DNA from: Ensifer sp. IC3342
Lineage (GTDB): Bacteria > Pseudomonadota > Alphaproteobacteria > Rhizobiales > Rhizobiaceae
Direction: 5' to 3'
NCBI RefSeq assembly: GCF_020193655.1
Contig: NZ_JADYVE010000006.1
Location: 348,017-412,016 of the forward strand
Length of the DNA stretch: 64,000 nucleotides
Shown here: in pieces, positions 46,591 to 56,646 of the stretch
Layout: each line of letters opens with the position of its first letter
Position numbering within the stretch: the stretch's first letter is position 1
Translations under genes and position numbers: made by a program
The notes under the pieces: model-generated
Database searches by the model: none
Seen by the model: the letters and a program-made list of their open reading frames with translations, nothing else
Told to the model about the DNA's origin: nothing

Positions 46591-47448
46591 ATGAGTTTCA
46601 AAGCTGCTGCCATCCAGATGTGCTCCGGTATCGATCCCGCTAGAAACGTGGAGACGATGGCGAAGCTCGTGCGCGAGGCGGCCGCCAAAGGCGCGACCTA
46701 TATCCAGACCCCGGAAATGACCGGTGCCATCCAGCGCGATCGGGCGGGGCTTCGTTCCGTGCTCAAGGACGAGGCGAACGACATAGTCGTGCGCGAGGCC
46801 TCGGCCCTTGCGGCCGAGCTCCGCATCTATCTCCACATCGGCTCGACGCCGATTGGACTTTTGGACGGCAAGATCGCCAATCGGAGCTTCCTCTTCGGGC
46901 CGGACGGCGCCAAGATCTGCGACTACGACAAGATCCACATGTTCGATGTGGATCTGGAGAATGGCGAAAGCTGGCGAGAGAGTGCGGCGTACCGACCCGG
47001 CGCCACGGCGCGTGTGGCCGATCTTGCTTTTGGCAAGCTGGGCTTTTCCATCTGTTACGACGTCCGCTTCCCCGAGCTCTTCCGTCAGCAGGCCGTTGCC
47101 GGTGCCGAGATCATGTCCGTACCCGCGGCCTTTACGAAGCAGACCGGCGAGGCGCATTGGGAGATTTTGCTGCGCGCCCGCGCCATCGAGAACGGCCTTT
47201 TCGTCGTCGCCGCTGCGCAGGCCGGAAAGCACGAGGATGGTCGTGAAACCTTCGGTCATTCGATGATTGTCGACCCGTGGGGTCGCGTGCTCGCTGAGGC
47301 AGGCCCGACCGGTGAGGGGATTATCGTTGCCGATGTCGACACTGCCGCTGTGCATGGCGCACGCGCGAAAATACCCAATCTCAAGAATGCCCGCAGTTTC
47401 GTGCTGGACGAAGTGACGCCAACCGGGAAAGGGGGCGTTGCAGCGTGA
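46591..47448 (+). CDS. Nitrilase-family carbon-nitrogen hydrolase (Nit-type amidase)
   Basis: A 285-residue enzyme with the Glu-Lys-Cys triad: Glu in IQTPEMTG, Lys in YDKIHMFDVD and Cys in FSICYDVRFPELFRQ (about residue 153). The layout and the FDVDLENGESWRES loop resemble deaminated-glutathione amidases (Nit1), which repair glutathione side-products, and omega-amidases. The neighbouring glutaredoxin fits glutathione metabolism. Its stop overlaps the GTG start of the next gene. Confidence 0.87.
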   Translation: MSFKAAAIQMCSGIDPARNVETMAKLVREAAAKGATYIQTPEMTGAIQRDRAGLRSVLKDEANDIVVREASALAAELRIYLHIGSTPIGLLDGKIANRSFLFGPDGAKICDYDKIHMFDVDLENGESWRESAAYRPGATARVADLAFGKLGFSICYDVRFPELFRQQAVAGAEIMSVPAAFTKQTGEAHWEILLRARAIENGLFVVAAAQAGKHEDGRETFGHSMIVDPWGRVLAEAGPTGEGIIVADVDTAAVHGARAKIPNLKNARSFVLDEVTPTGKGGVAA

Positions 47449-47873
47449 TCCGTTACAACCTTTCGTGTGATAAGGGCCATGACTTCGAAGGCTGGTTCGC
47501 GTCGAGCGACGACTTCGATTCCCAGGTCGAGCGGCGTCTGGTCGCCTGTCCCACTTGCGGCTCTCACTCCGTCAGCAAGCTGCTGATGGCGCCGGCGGTA
47601 TCGACCGCGCGCAAGAAGGAGGCGACGCGCGCACTGGTGATGGATCGGGCTCAGAAAGAAACGATCGCGAAGATCCGCGAACTGGTCAATTCGATCCGCG
47701 AGAATGCCGAGGACGTCGGCGAACGTTTCCCGGAAGAAGCGCGCAAGGTCCACTACGGTGAGGCCGAGCAGCGCGGGCTGATCGGCAAGGCAAGTGCGGA
47801 AGAGGCGATCGCGCTTCTGGAAGAAGGTATTGAGATCGCACCGCTGCCGGTACTGCCGGATGATGCGAACTGA
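47445..47873 (+). CDS. DUF1178 zinc-ribbon protein
   Basis: A 142-residue protein of unknown function. MIRYNLSCDKGHDFEGWFASSDDFD starts it, and a second Cys pair (VACPTCGSHSVSKLLM, near residue 35) completes a short zinc ribbon. The rest is helical with EEARKVHYGEAEQRGLIGKAS. It starts at GTG, overlapping the nitrilase stop (GTGA), so the two are translationally coupled. Confidence 0.85.
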   Translation: MIRYNLSCDKGHDFEGWFASSDDFDSQVERRLVACPTCGSHSVSKLLMAPAVSTARKKEATRALVMDRAQKETIAKIRELVNSIRENAEDVGERFPEEARKVHYGEAEQRGLIGKASAEEAIALLEEGIEIAPLPVLPDDAN

Positions 47874-47899
47874 GCCTCCAGCTCAGCGATGCCGAAACG

Positions 47900-48646
47900 T
47901 CAGAGCGGCCGCTTGGCGACGATCATGTAATTGACGTCCATGTCCTTCGACAGGTTCCATTGATTGGCGAGCGGATTGAAGAACACGCCGATGCGGTCGG
48001 CGATTTCCATGCCGCTTGCCTCAAGCGGCTTTTCCAGCTCTTCCGGACGAACCAGCTTCTCGTATTGGTGGGTGCCGCGCGGGAGCCAGCGCAACAGGTT
48101 TTCCGCGGCGAAGATCGCGAGCGCGGCGGCTTTCACGGTGCGGTTGATGGTGGCTATGAACATCAGCCCGCCCGGGCGCACCAGGTGGGCGCAGGTGGTG
48201 ACGAAGAAATCGACGTCGGCGACATGTTCCACCACCTCCATGTTGAGGACTACGTCGAAGCTTTCGCCGGCTTCGGCGAGCGCCTCCGCGGTGACTGCGC
48301 GATAATCAACGGAAACGCCGCTCCCGGCCGCGTGGGTCTTGGCGATGCCGATATTCTTTTCCGACGCGTCGGCGCCGAGGACATCGGCGCCCATGCGCGC
48401 CATCGGCTCGGAGAGAAGCCCGCCTCCGCAGCCGATATCGAGCAGCCGCAGGCCTTTGAGCGGCTGCGGACCCTTGGGGTCGCGGCTGAAATGTTCCGAT
48501 GCCTTGTCGCGGATATAGGCAAGGCGCACCGGATTGAACTTGTGCAGCGGACGGAACTTGCCGGTCGGATCCCACCATTCCGCCGCCATCGCGGAAAACC
48601 GATCCACTTCGCTCTGATCGATCGTGGTGCGTGCCGTCTCGTTCAT
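47900..48646 (-). CDS. ubiG: Ubiquinone biosynthesis O-methyltransferase
   Basis: A 248-residue SAM-dependent enzyme for both O-methylation steps of ubiquinone synthesis. [26 protein letters not shown] near the start and the SAM loop [20 protein letters not shown] at about residues 69-88 are diagnostic. [17 protein letters not shown] and [11 protein letters not shown] follow. It converges on the DUF1178 gene and is divergent from the region to its right. Confidence 0.94.
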   Translation of the reverse strand: MNETARTTIDQSEVDRFSAMAAEWWDPTGKFRPLHKFNPVRLAYIRDKASEHFSRDPKGPQPLKGLRLLDIGCGGGLLSEPMARMGADVLGADASEKNIGIAKTHAAGSGVSVDYRAVTAEALAEAGESFDVVLNMEVVEHVADVDFFVTTCAHLVRPGGLMFIATINRTVKAAALAIFAAENLLRWLPRGTHQYEKLVRPEELEKPLEASGMEIADRIGVFFNPLANQWNLSKDMDVNYMIVAKRPL

Positions 48647-48796
48647 CAGAGCCTCCTTGCATTTCGCGTCGGCGGATAAGGTTAGACCCGCTCGTCACTT
48701 CTTTATCCTGATCGTGAAGTCGGACGATCGGAGGGCGATGTCAAGTGGTGAGCTCAACCGTCACTCCCCCAGGGCACCCGGAGCGTGAAGAGGAGA

Positions 48797-49325
48797 TCAA
48801 GCGGACTGCGGCTGGTAATGCAGGATGATGACGCCGGATTTGAGCGGGCGTATATGCGTGAGCTTCAGATTTGTTCGTTCCGGAATGTTCTGGAAAAGGG
48901 GAGTCCCTTTGCCGAGCAGCACGGGATTGATGCCGAGGCGGTATTCATCGACGAGCCCCTTCGCGGTCAGGGTCGCGGCGAAATCGGCGCTGCCGAAGAT
49001 GAAGATCGTTCCGCCGTCGAGCCGCTTCAGCCGCTCCACCTCGGCGACGGCATCGCCTGAAACAAGCGTCGTGTTGTTCCAGTCCGCGCTCTTCAGTGTT
49101 CGAGAGAACACGAACTTTTCGACACTGTTCATGAACGTGGCGATGTCACCCTCGGCCGCCGGCCAATAGGCCGCCATCATTTCATAGGTCGAACGGCCGA
49201 AGAGCAGCGTGCCTGCGTCCGCCTGCGTATCGCTCGTCCTCGAAGACGAACCAGCTTATGTCATGATGCGGCGCCTCGAAGAAGCCGTCGACGCTGACCA
49301 TGTCCCACATGATAATCTTGCGCAT
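48797..49325 (-). pseudogene. Dihydrofolate-reductase-like (RibD C-terminal) protein, frameshifted
   Basis: The N-terminal part starts at the ATG at 49325 (MRKIIMWDMVSVDGFFEAPHH) and runs in one frame to about 49235. The remainder, from SDTQADAGTLLFGRSTYEMM to the stop at 48797, continues in the next frame. A one-base shift, possibly with a few lost codons, lies at about 49230-49243. Total length (529 nt, not divisible by 3) and the intact flanking frames fit a recent inactivation of a dihydrofolate-reductase-family gene. A sequencing error cannot be excluded. The intact C-terminal piece alone has 127 residues. Confidence 0.75.
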
Positions 49326-49633
49326 TGTCCTTCCTCCCTATGACGATGTGCGAACCGCTATACTCCGCGGCATGACCGCAGCAGGATGGCAAAACCAGTG
49401 CTGTATTGCAAGTGGTTTTATAATTAGATCAGTATGCACGAGCGGAGGCAGCGCTGGACGGTGGAAGCGGTGCTGACGCGCGGGCTTGAGGCTTGCGACG
49501 TCGCCTGCGTCATCGCACTTCCGCCGAGGCCGGCCGCCTCTGCCGACCAACCGAAGCGGTAAGGTGAATTATGTTGTTCCGTGGCTTTGCAGCACCCCGC
49601 CAGCTGGCGTGGTGCTGTAAGGGCGGGCTACAG
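49326..49633. other. Region between pseudogene and ABC-F gene
   Basis: Holds a possible promoter for the pseudogene and a plus-strand open frame of 42 codons at 49434-49562 (MHERRQRWTVEAVL at its start). No family is recognised for it, and no ribosome-binding site is obvious. It may be a relic of a divergent regulator. Confidence 0.35.
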
Positions 49634-51163
49634 TCACATTGGACCTGCTGCCGCGGAGGCAAAGAAATCCTCCGGCCCTTCGACTTCGACGAGCCGTCGG
49701 TTTTCGATCTGCCAGAAGCGATTGCCCACGGCGCGCACGAAGCTGCGGTCGTGCGATACGAGGAGGCAGGTCGCCTGGTTGGCCATCAATTCCGATTCCA
49801 GCGCTTCCTGTCCTTCAATATCCAAGTGGTTGGTCGGCTCGTCGAGCAGGTAGAAATTCGGATTGGTGAGCCTCAGGACAAGCATTGCAAGCCTCGACTT
49901 CTGGCCGCCCGAAAGAACACCGATCGGTCGCGTTTGCAGATCGATGCCGAGGCCGGCGCCCGCCAGCAGGGCGCGCGCCCTTTGATCGCCAATCTCGAAA
50001 CGCCGGCCGAGGGCGGCAATCGGGGTATCCTCATCCGGCAGGCCCGCGAGGGCCTGATCGCTATAGCCGAGCACGACAGACGGTGTTGTCTTGATGCCTT
50101 CCGATGCGTGGCCCGGTCCGGATATCGCCGTCCTGATCAGGTCGATGAAACGCGATTTTCCGGCACCGTTGCGACCGAGCAGCACGATGCGGTCGCCCTG
50201 GCAGATCCAGAGCTTGCCTGTCTTGAAGAGCAGGCGTCCGTCAGGCGCTTCCACGGACACATCGTCGAGTGTCACCAGGGTCTTGGCGTGCGTGCCGCGG
50301 TTGGCAAGTCGGATCGCCCCGGATGATCGTTCCTGAAAGCCCGGCCGCGCGGCGTCTTCCAGACGCTCCGCCCGCTGGCGCAACTGCTTCGTCTTGACCG
50401 TCAGGAGATCGCTGCCAGAGTTGATGCCGATATTGTTGAGCTTGGCCGCTTGCCGGCGCAGCTGCTGGGCCGTCTTCATCTCCTTCTGATAACGCCGCTC
50501 ATCCGAGGCATCGATCTCGTCGAGCGCACTGCGGGCGCGCGAGTAGGGCAGTGAAAACACATGAGACTGCTCGGGACGCAGGAACAGCGTGCGGTTCGTC
50601 GTTGCGTCGAGGAAAGCACGGTCATGGCTGGAGATCAGCACGGGAACGTCGCGGGGCAGGCTATTGAGCCAATTTTCCAGCTGCATGATCTTGGCAAGAT
50701 CGAGGTGGTTCGTCGGTTCGTCGAGCAGCAGCGCGTCGGGATCTGTGACCGAGACGCGGGCAAGAAGCGCAAGCCTCTGCCAACCGCCGCTGAGCGCCGC
50801 AATCGGCCGTTCGCGAAGTTCTGGCGGAACTTCGAGCGAATCCAGCATGACATCGACCCGCCATCCCTCGCTCTCCGCCTGTTCCTCCGGCAGTGCCCGG
50901 CGGACCGCTTCGTAGAACGGCTTGTGCAAGATGGCGGCCGGCACCGCTTGCTCGACATGACCGACAGTAAGGCCACGCGAGCGCGTGATTTCGCCTGCGG
51001 TCGGGTCAAGGCCGCCCGCGATACATTTCAAAAGCGTGGACTTTCCCCGGCCGTTGGCGGCGACGATGCCGATGCGGTCGCCGACCGCGACCGAAAGGTT
51101 GAGGTTCGAAAAGAGCGGCGCACCCAAGGTGACGCCGAGGTTTTTTATATTGATCAAGGCCAT
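49634..51163 (-). CDS. ABC-F family duplicated ATPase
   Basis: A 509-residue soluble protein with two ABC domains and no membrane segment. Walker A sites are ANGRGKST at about residue 36 and GRNGAGKSR at about residue 321. The signatures are LSGGWQR and LSGGQKSR, and both LLDEPTNHLD motifs are intact. ABC-F proteins act on ribosomes as translation factors or in antibiotic resistance. The linker region is rich in charged residues (YQKEMKTAQQLRRQAAKL). The start is MALINIKNLG; earlier codons in the frame lie in a non-conserved region. Confidence 0.87.
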   Translation of the reverse strand: MALINIKNLGVTLGAPLFSNLNLSVAVGDRIGIVAANGRGKSTLLKCIAGGLDPTAGEITRSRGLTVGHVEQAVPAAILHKPFYEAVRRALPEEQAESEGWRVDVMLDSLEVPPELRERPIAALSGGWQRLALLARVSVTDPDALLLDEPTNHLDLAKIMQLENWLNSLPRDVPVLISSHDRAFLDATTNRTLFLRPEQSHVFSLPYSRARSALDEIDASDERRYQKEMKTAQQLRRQAAKLNNIGINSGSDLLTVKTKQLRQRAERLEDAARPGFQERSSGAIRLANRGTHAKTLVTLDDVSVEAPDGRLLFKTGKLWICQGDRIVLLGRNGAGKSRFIDLIRTAISGPGHASEGIKTTPSVVLGYSDQALAGLPDEDTPIAALGRRFEIGDQRARALLAGAGLGIDLQTRPIGVLSGGQKSRLAMLVLRLTNPNFYLLDEPTNHLDIEGQEALESELMANQATCLLVSHDRSFVRAVGNRFWQIENRRLVEVEGPEDFFASAAAGPM

Positions 51164-51751
51164 TGTCGTTCTCTGGACGGCCCGAGCTGTGCTCCCGCTT
51201 CCGACAATTGCTGAAGGAGTGGAAAGCGGGTGGCCGGATGCGAACGCCAGCGCGTTGCTTGTGGTCATTCGGCTCGGTTTGGTGACGATGGGCGGTGCCA
51301 TGAACCTTGTGGTTCGGCTCCGCACGACGACTGGGCAGACCAGGAAACGATGAGAATGAGGATCAGTCTCTGGTCAGCCCTGCAAACGCATTTGCAGGGC
51401 GGAGACGGGGCCACGCTGGCGGTGGTGCCGGAAATAAGTAATCACGCGCAGCCCTCCCTTCATTAATTGAGTTGCAGTGTCTTGTTAGCATCGCGGATAA
51501 CGACTTGCAACCATGGCGGGACGGGCAGCTCAAGACCGGACTTCAAACATCGGATGGAACCTCGGCATTCCGCCGCCTTGCCATTGCACGTCGGCCGTTG
51601 ATCCGCTAAGAGACGCCGCGACTTTCCGCTCCCCGTAGCGGTGACTGGCCGATGTCCGAGAAGTCCCAAGCTTTTTTGATCGTCAGCCGCCGGCGGGGAC
51701 GCTTTCCCTGTCGCGCGCTCGCGCGCAAACATCGGTACCGGTAGAGGCGAA
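51164..51751. other. 588-bp region upstream of lysC
   Basis: No protein family is recognised. A 38-codon frame at 51350-51466 has AGGA five to six bases before its ATG. It contains a perfect 9-bp hairpin (CCCTGCAAA at 51378-51386 with TTTGCAGGG at 51391-51399). No lysine riboswitch or amino-acid-rich leader peptide is evident. It must hold the promoters of lysC and of the ABC-F gene. Confidence 0.35.
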
Positions 51752-53026
51752 ATGGCACGCATCGTGATGAAATTCGGCGGAACGTCCGTCGCAAATTTGG
51801 AACGCATCTACAATGTCGCCCGCCATGTGAAACGTGAAGTCGATGCCGGCCACGAGGTCGCCGTCGTCGTTTCCGCCATGTCCGGCAAGACCAACGAACT
51901 GGTCGGCTGGGTCGAAAGCATGCCGAAGGTCGCCGGTTCGAACGCACCCTTCTACGATGCGCGCGAATACGATGCGGTCGTTGCCTCCGGTGAGCAGGTC
52001 ACCTCCGGCCTGCTTGCGATCGCGCTGCAATCGATGAACATCAACGCGCGCTCTTGGCAGGGTTGGCAGATCCCGATCAAGACGGACAACGCCCACGGTG
52101 CTGCCCGCATCCTCGATATCGAAGGTGCCGACATAATTCGCCGGATGGGCGAGGGCCAAGTGGCGGTGATCGCCGGGTTCCAGGGCCTTGGCCCGGACAA
52201 CCGGTTGGCAACGCTCGGGCGCGGCGGCTCCGACACATCGGCGGTTGCGATCGCCGCCGCCGTCAAGGCCGATCGCTGCGACATCTACACCGATGTCGAT
52301 GGCGTCTACACGACCGACCCGCGGATCGAGCCCAAGGCGCGGCGGCTGAAGAAAATCGCCTTCGAGGAAATGCTGGAAATGGCCTCGCTCGGCGCCAAGG
52401 TGCTGCAGGTGCGCTCGGTCGAGCTCGCCATGGTGCACAAGGTTCGCACTTTCGTGCGCTCTTCTTTCGAGGATCCCGATGCGCCGGGCATGGGCGACCT
52501 TCTGAACCCGCCCGGAACGCTGATTTGTGATGAGGATGAGATCGTGGAACAGGAAGTCGTAACCGGCATTGCCTATGCCAAGGATGAAGCCCAGATTTCG
52601 CTGCGCCGTCTGGCAGACCGGCCGGGCGTTTCCGCCGCGATCTTCGGTCCCCTGGCGGAGGCGCATATCAACGTCGACATGATCGTCCAGAACATCTCGG
52701 AAGACGGCTCGAAAACGGACATGACCTTTACCGTGCCCTCCGGCGATGTCGAGAAGGCGTTGAAGGTACTTTCCGACAACAAGGAAAAGATCGGCTACGA
52801 CGTCGCCCAATCGGAATCCGGCCTCGTCAAGGTGTCGGTGATCGGTATCGGCATGCGCAGCCATGCCGGCGTCGCGGCATCGGCCTTCCGGGCGCTTGCC
52901 GAGAAGGGAATCAACATCAAGGCAATTACCACGTCCGAGATCAAGATATCCATTCTGATCGATGGTCCATATGCGGAATTGGCGGTTCGCACTTTGCATT
53001 CCGCTTACGGTCTGGATAAGAGTTAA
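51752..53026 (+). CDS. lysC: Aspartate kinase
   Basis: A 424-residue enzyme for the first step of the aspartate pathway to lysine, methionine, threonine and diaminopimelate. The kinase domain starts RIVMKFGGTSVAN and has GRGGSDTSAVA near residue 154. Two ACT regulatory domains lie C-terminal (VSAAIFGPLAEAHINVDMI and VSVIGIGMRSHAGVA), so feedback control by lysine or threonine is expected. Length agrees with the alpha/beta type. ptsP follows after 93 bp. Confidence 0.95.
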   Translation: MARIVMKFGGTSVANLERIYNVARHVKREVDAGHEVAVVVSAMSGKTNELVGWVESMPKVAGSNAPFYDAREYDAVVASGEQVTSGLLAIALQSMNINARSWQGWQIPIKTDNAHGAARILDIEGADIIRRMGEGQVAVIAGFQGLGPDNRLATLGRGGSDTSAVAIAAAVKADRCDIYTDVDGVYTTDPRIEPKARRLKKIAFEEMLEMASLGAKVLQVRSVELAMVHKVRTFVRSSFEDPDAPGMGDLLNPPGTLICDEDEIVEQEVVTGIAYAKDEAQISLRRLADRPGVSAAIFGPLAEAHINVDMIVQNISEDGSKTDMTFTVPSGDVEKALKVLSDNKEKIGYDVAQSESGLVKVSVIGIGMRSHAGVAASAFRALAEKGINIKAITTSEIKISILIDGPYAELAVRTLHSAYGLDKS

Positions 53027-53119
53027 TCAGCAGACATTTCGAATTAGGATTCGCGGCTCGCAAGGGCCGCGGGTCCTGATATATGTCGTCGGTAATTCTT
53101 ATTCTGGAGATCTTACGCG

Positions 53120-55387
53120 ATGAGAGACCTTTCCGCAGGTCCGCGCGTTCTCCTCAAGCGGTTGCGCGAGCTCATGGCGGAACCGCTTGAGCCGCAAGAG
53201 CGCCTGGACCGGATCGTGCGCCAGATCGCACAGAACATGGTCGCGGAAGTGTGCTCCGTCTACGTGTTGCGTTCCGATGGCGTGCTCGAACTCTACGCCA
53301 CCGAAGGTTTGAACAAGACCGCAGTCCACCTGGCGCAGTTAAAGATGGGCCAGGGTCTCGTCGGCACGATCGCCGCCTCCGCACGGCCGCTCAATCTTTC
53401 CGACGCGCAGTCTCATCCGGCATTCACCTATCTGCCGGAGACGGGCGAAGAGATCTACCACTCCTTCCTCGGTGTGCCGATCCTGCGCACGGGTCGCGCG
53501 CTCGGCGTTCTCGTCGTGCAGAACAAGGCGATGCGCAACTATCGCGAGGACGAGGTCGAGGCGCTCGAAACGACGGCGATGGTTCTCGCCGAGATGGTCG
53601 CGACGGGCGAATTGAAAAAGATCACCAAGCCGGGGCTCGAGCTTGATCTTTCGCGTCCTGTCTCGATCGAGGGCAACAGCTTTGGCGAAGGCATCGGCCT
53701 TGGCTACGTCGTGCTGCACGAGCCGAGGATCGTCGTCACGAACCTGCTCAACGAGGATACCGAACAGGAATTGCAGCGCCTTGCCGAGGCGCTCGGATCG
53801 CTGCGTATCTCGATCGACGACATGCTGTCGCGCCGTGACGTGTCGATGGAGGGCGAGCATCGGGCGGTGCTCGAAACCTATCGAATGTTTGCTCACGATC
53901 GCGGCTGGGTGAGGAAGCTTGAAGAAGCGATCCGCAACGGCCTGACGGCGGAAGCGGCCGTCGAACGCGTCCAGAGCGAGACCAAGGCGCGGATGATCCG
54001 GCTCACGGACCCCTATCTCCGCGAGCGGATGCACGATTTCGACGACCTTGCCAACCGGCTGCTGCGCCAGCTTTCGGGCTATGGCGCTAAGCTTTCGGCA
54101 GCCGATTTCCCGAATGATGCGATCATCGTCGCCCGCGCCATGGGTGCGGCGGAACTGCTCGACTATCCGCGAGAAAGAGTTCGTGGCCTGGTCCTTGAAG
54201 AAGGCGCGGTCACGAGCCATGTGGTGATCGTCGCACGCGCCATGGGGATTCCGGTCGTAGGCCAGGCGGCAGGTGCCGTGGCGCTTGCGGAGAACCGCGA
54301 CGCGATCATCGTCGACGGCGACGACGCGAAGGTGCATCTGCGGCCCTTGGCCGACCTGCAGCGGGCCTATGAGGAGAAAGTGCGGTTCCGTGCCCGCCGG
54401 CAGGCGCAGTTTCGCGCCCTGAAAGACGTCGAGCCGCTGACGAAGGATGGCAAGCGCATCACGCTGCAGATGAACGCCGGCCTGCTGGTCGATCTGCCGC
54501 ATCTGAACGAAGCGGGGGCGGAAGGCATCGGCCTTTTCCGCACAGAGCTGCAATTCATGATCGCTTCGACCATGCCGAAGGCCGAGGAACAGGAGGCCTT
54601 CTATCGCAGCGTGCTGAAGCAAACGGGCGGCAAGCCGGTGACCTTCCGTACGCTCGACATCGGCGGCGACAAGGTCGTACCTTATTTCCGCGCGGCGGAA
54701 GAGGAAAACCCGGCGCTCGGCTGGCGCGCGATCCGGCTTTCGCTCGACCGACCCGGGCTTCTGCGCACACAGTTGAGGGCGATGCTGAGAGCCGCCGCCG
54801 GCGCTGAACTCAAGCTGATGCTGCCGATGGTGACGGAAGTCTCCGAGCTCAAGCTGGCGCGCGAACTCTTGCAGAAGGAGATCGAGCGCCAGTCGAAGCT
54901 TGGCGAGCAGCTGCCGCGCAAGCTGCAGTTCGGTGCGATGCTGGAAGTTCCAGCCCTGATGTGGCAGCTCGACGAACTGATGGCCGAGGTGGATTTCGTC
55001 TCCGTCGGTTCGAATGATCTCTTCCAGTTCGCGATGGCCGTCGATCGCGGCAATGCCCGCGTGTCCGATCGTTTCGATATTCTCGACCGGCCATTCCTGC
55101 GCATCCTGCGCGATATCGTGCGGGCCGGCGAGCGCAACGACACGCCGGTCACACTCTGCGGCGAAATGGCGAGCAAACCGTTGTCGGCGATGGCACTGCT
55201 CGGCCTCGGCTTCCGCTCGGTGTCGATGTCGCCGACCGCAGTCGGGCCGGTCAAGGCGATGCTCTTGGCGCTCGATGCCGGCAAGCTGGCCGAGATCCTG
55301 GAAGCTGCGCTCGACGACGTAAATTCCCAGACGTCCGTTCGGCAGCTCCTTGTCGATTTCGCAGCGGCGAACGGCATACCGGTTTAG
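53120..55387 (+). CDS. ptsP: PTS enzyme I, nitrogen-type (PtsP)
   Basis: A 755-residue protein: an N-terminal GAF domain (about residues 20-160), then the enzyme I modules. The phospho-histidine lies in GAVTSHVVIVARAMGIPVVG near residue 374. The PEP-binding barrel has GIGLFRTELQFM and SVGSNDLFQFAMAVDRGN. It starts the PTS-Ntr phosphorelay (PtsP-PtsO-PtsN) that signals nitrogen and potassium state; the GAF domain in EI-Ntr senses glutamine. A RIME copy begins 17 bp after the stop, before prfA. Confidence 0.94.
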   Translation: MRDLSAGPRVLLKRLRELMAEPLEPQERLDRIVRQIAQNMVAEVCSVYVLRSDGVLELYATEGLNKTAVHLAQLKMGQGLVGTIAASARPLNLSDAQSHPAFTYLPETGEEIYHSFLGVPILRTGRALGVLVVQNKAMRNYREDEVEALETTAMVLAEMVATGELKKITKPGLELDLSRPVSIEGNSFGEGIGLGYVVLHEPRIVVTNLLNEDTEQELQRLAEALGSLRISIDDMLSRRDVSMEGEHRAVLETYRMFAHDRGWVRKLEEAIRNGLTAEAAVERVQSETKARMIRLTDPYLRERMHDFDDLANRLLRQLSGYGAKLSAADFPNDAIIVARAMGAAELLDYPRERVRGLVLEEGAVTSHVVIVARAMGIPVVGQAAGAVALAENRDAIIVDGDDAKVHLRPLADLQRAYEEKVRFRARRQAQFRALKDVEPLTKDGKRITLQMNAGLLVDLPHLNEAGAEGIGLFRTELQFMIASTMPKAEEQEAFYRSVLKQTGGKPVTFRTLDIGGDKVVPYFRAAEEENPALGWRAIRLSLDRPGLLRTQLRAMLRAAAGAELKLMLPMVTEVSELKLARELLQKEIERQSKLGEQLPRKLQFGAMLEVPALMWQLDELMAEVDFVSVGSNDLFQFAMAVDRGNARVSDRFDILDRPFLRILRDIVRAGERNDTPVTLCGEMASKPLSAMALLGLGFRSVSMSPTAVGPVKAMLLALDAGKLAEILEAALDDVNSQTSVRQLLVDFAAANGIPV

Positions 55388-55404
55388 ATGGATTGAAGCA
55401 CCCT

Positions 55405-55510
55405 TACAGCGCCGCGCGTCTAATCAGACGCGCAAAGGTCGCTGTAGAGCTTTGAGTTGCTGCATGATTTTGTCCTTAAATCGATTCCGGTTTAAGGATT
55501 CATGCAGTAG
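55405..55510. repeat. RIME-type palindromic element (full copy)
   Basis: A well-kept 106-bp copy, TACAGCGCCGCGCGTCTAAT...GCTGTAG, then GCATGATTTTGTCCTTAAAT... to ATTCATGCAGTAG. It sits between ptsP and prfA, both rightward, and is followed by a GCCCGG/CCGGGC hairpin at 55515-55532. Confidence 0.9.
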
Positions 55511-55557
55511 CCGCGCCCGGATGAACCCGGGCGGGGCGAACGCATTTGGAGTTACAT

Positions 55558-56640
55558 TTGGCAAAGCTACCCCTTGAAAAGATGCGCGAACTGGAGCGCC
55601 GGTTTGGTGAAATCGAGGCTCGCATGTCGGCCGGGCCGGCGGCAGACGTCTATGTGAAGCTGGCCTCGGAATATTCCGAGCTGCAGCCGGTCGTGACGAA
55701 GATCCGTGCCTACCAGAAAGCCACGGCTGAGCTCGCCGATATCGACGCAATGCTTGCCGACCGGACGACGGACAAGGAGATGCGCGACCTCGCGGAGATG
55801 GAAAAGCCCGAGGTCGAAGAGCAGATCGAAGCGCTCGAGCAGGAAATTCAGATCCTGCTCCTGCCGAAAGACGCGGCTGACGAAAAAAGCGCAATCCTTG
55901 AAATCCGCGCCGGCACGGGCGGTTCGGAGGCGGCACTCTTTGCCGGCGATCTCTTCCGTATGTACGAGCGCTATGCCTCGACAAAGGGCTGGCGTGTCGA
56001 GGTCCTTTCTGCAAGCGAGGGAGAGGCCGGCGGCTACAAGGAAATCATCGCCACCGTCTCGGGTCGTGGTGTTTTCTCGCGATTGAAGTTCGAATCCGGC
56101 GTCCACCGGGTGCAGCGCGTACCGGAGACCGAGGCGAGCGGTCGCATCCATACCTCCGCTGCGACGGTGGCCGTATTGCCCGAGGCTGAGGAGATCGACA
56201 TCGAGATCCGGCCCGAGGATATCCGCATCGATACGATGCGGTCTTCGGGCGCTGGCGGACAGCACGTTAACACTACCGACTCGGCGGTCCGCATCACGCA
56301 TATTCCTACAGGCATCGTCGTCACGAGTTCGGAAAAATCGCAGCATCAAAACCGCGCCAAGGCGATGCAGGTGCTGCGCTCGCGGCTCTTCGACATGGAG
56401 CGTCAGCGCGCCGACAGCGAGCGGTCGGCGGATCGCAAGAGCCAGGTGGGTTCCGGCGATCGCTCGGAGCGTATTCGCACCTATAATTTCCCGCAGGGAC
56501 GCATCACGGATCATCGCATCAACCTGACGCTCTATAAGCTCGACCGGATGATGGAAGGCGAGATCGACGAGGTTGTGGATGCGCTGCTGGCGGATCACCA
56601 GGCGAGCCAGCTCGCGCTGCTCGGCGAGCAGCAGGGCTGA
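55558..56640 (+). CDS. prfA: Peptide chain release factor 1
   Basis: A 360-residue class I release factor that reads UAA and UAG. The GGQ motif is in [20 protein letters not shown] near residue 235, and the PxT-type codon-reading stretch in [20 protein letters not shown]. It begins at a TTG ([17 protein letters not shown]) with GGAG eight bases upstream; no ATG fits. prmC, which methylates its GGQ glutamine, starts 6 bp after the stop, so the two are one unit. Confidence 0.94.
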   Translation: MAKLPLEKMRELERRFGEIEARMSAGPAADVYVKLASEYSELQPVVTKIRAYQKATAELADIDAMLADRTTDKEMRDLAEMEKPEVEEQIEALEQEIQILLLPKDAADEKSAILEIRAGTGGSEAALFAGDLFRMYERYASTKGWRVEVLSASEGEAGGYKEIIATVSGRGVFSRLKFESGVHRVQRVPETEASGRIHTSAATVAVLPEAEEIDIEIRPEDIRIDTMRSSGAGGQHVNTTDSAVRITHIPTGIVVTSSEKSQHQNRAKAMQVLRSRLFDMERQRADSERSADRKSQVGSGDRSERIRTYNFPQGRITDHRINLTLYKLDRMMEGEIDEVVDALLADHQASQLALLGEQQG

Positions 56641-56646
56641 GCCGCA

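Noticed and set aside
49434..49562. A 42-codon frame before the ABC-F gene
   Set aside because: No ribosome-binding site, no recognised family and too short to support as a gene.
51164..51751. Lysine riboswitch in front of lysC
   Set aside because: No multi-helix lysine-aptamer pattern could be found, and this riboswitch is not expected in Rhizobiales.
53052..53071. Hairpin CGCGGC/GCCGCG between lysC and ptsP as a terminator
   Set aside because: Short stem and no T-run on either strand; too weak to call.
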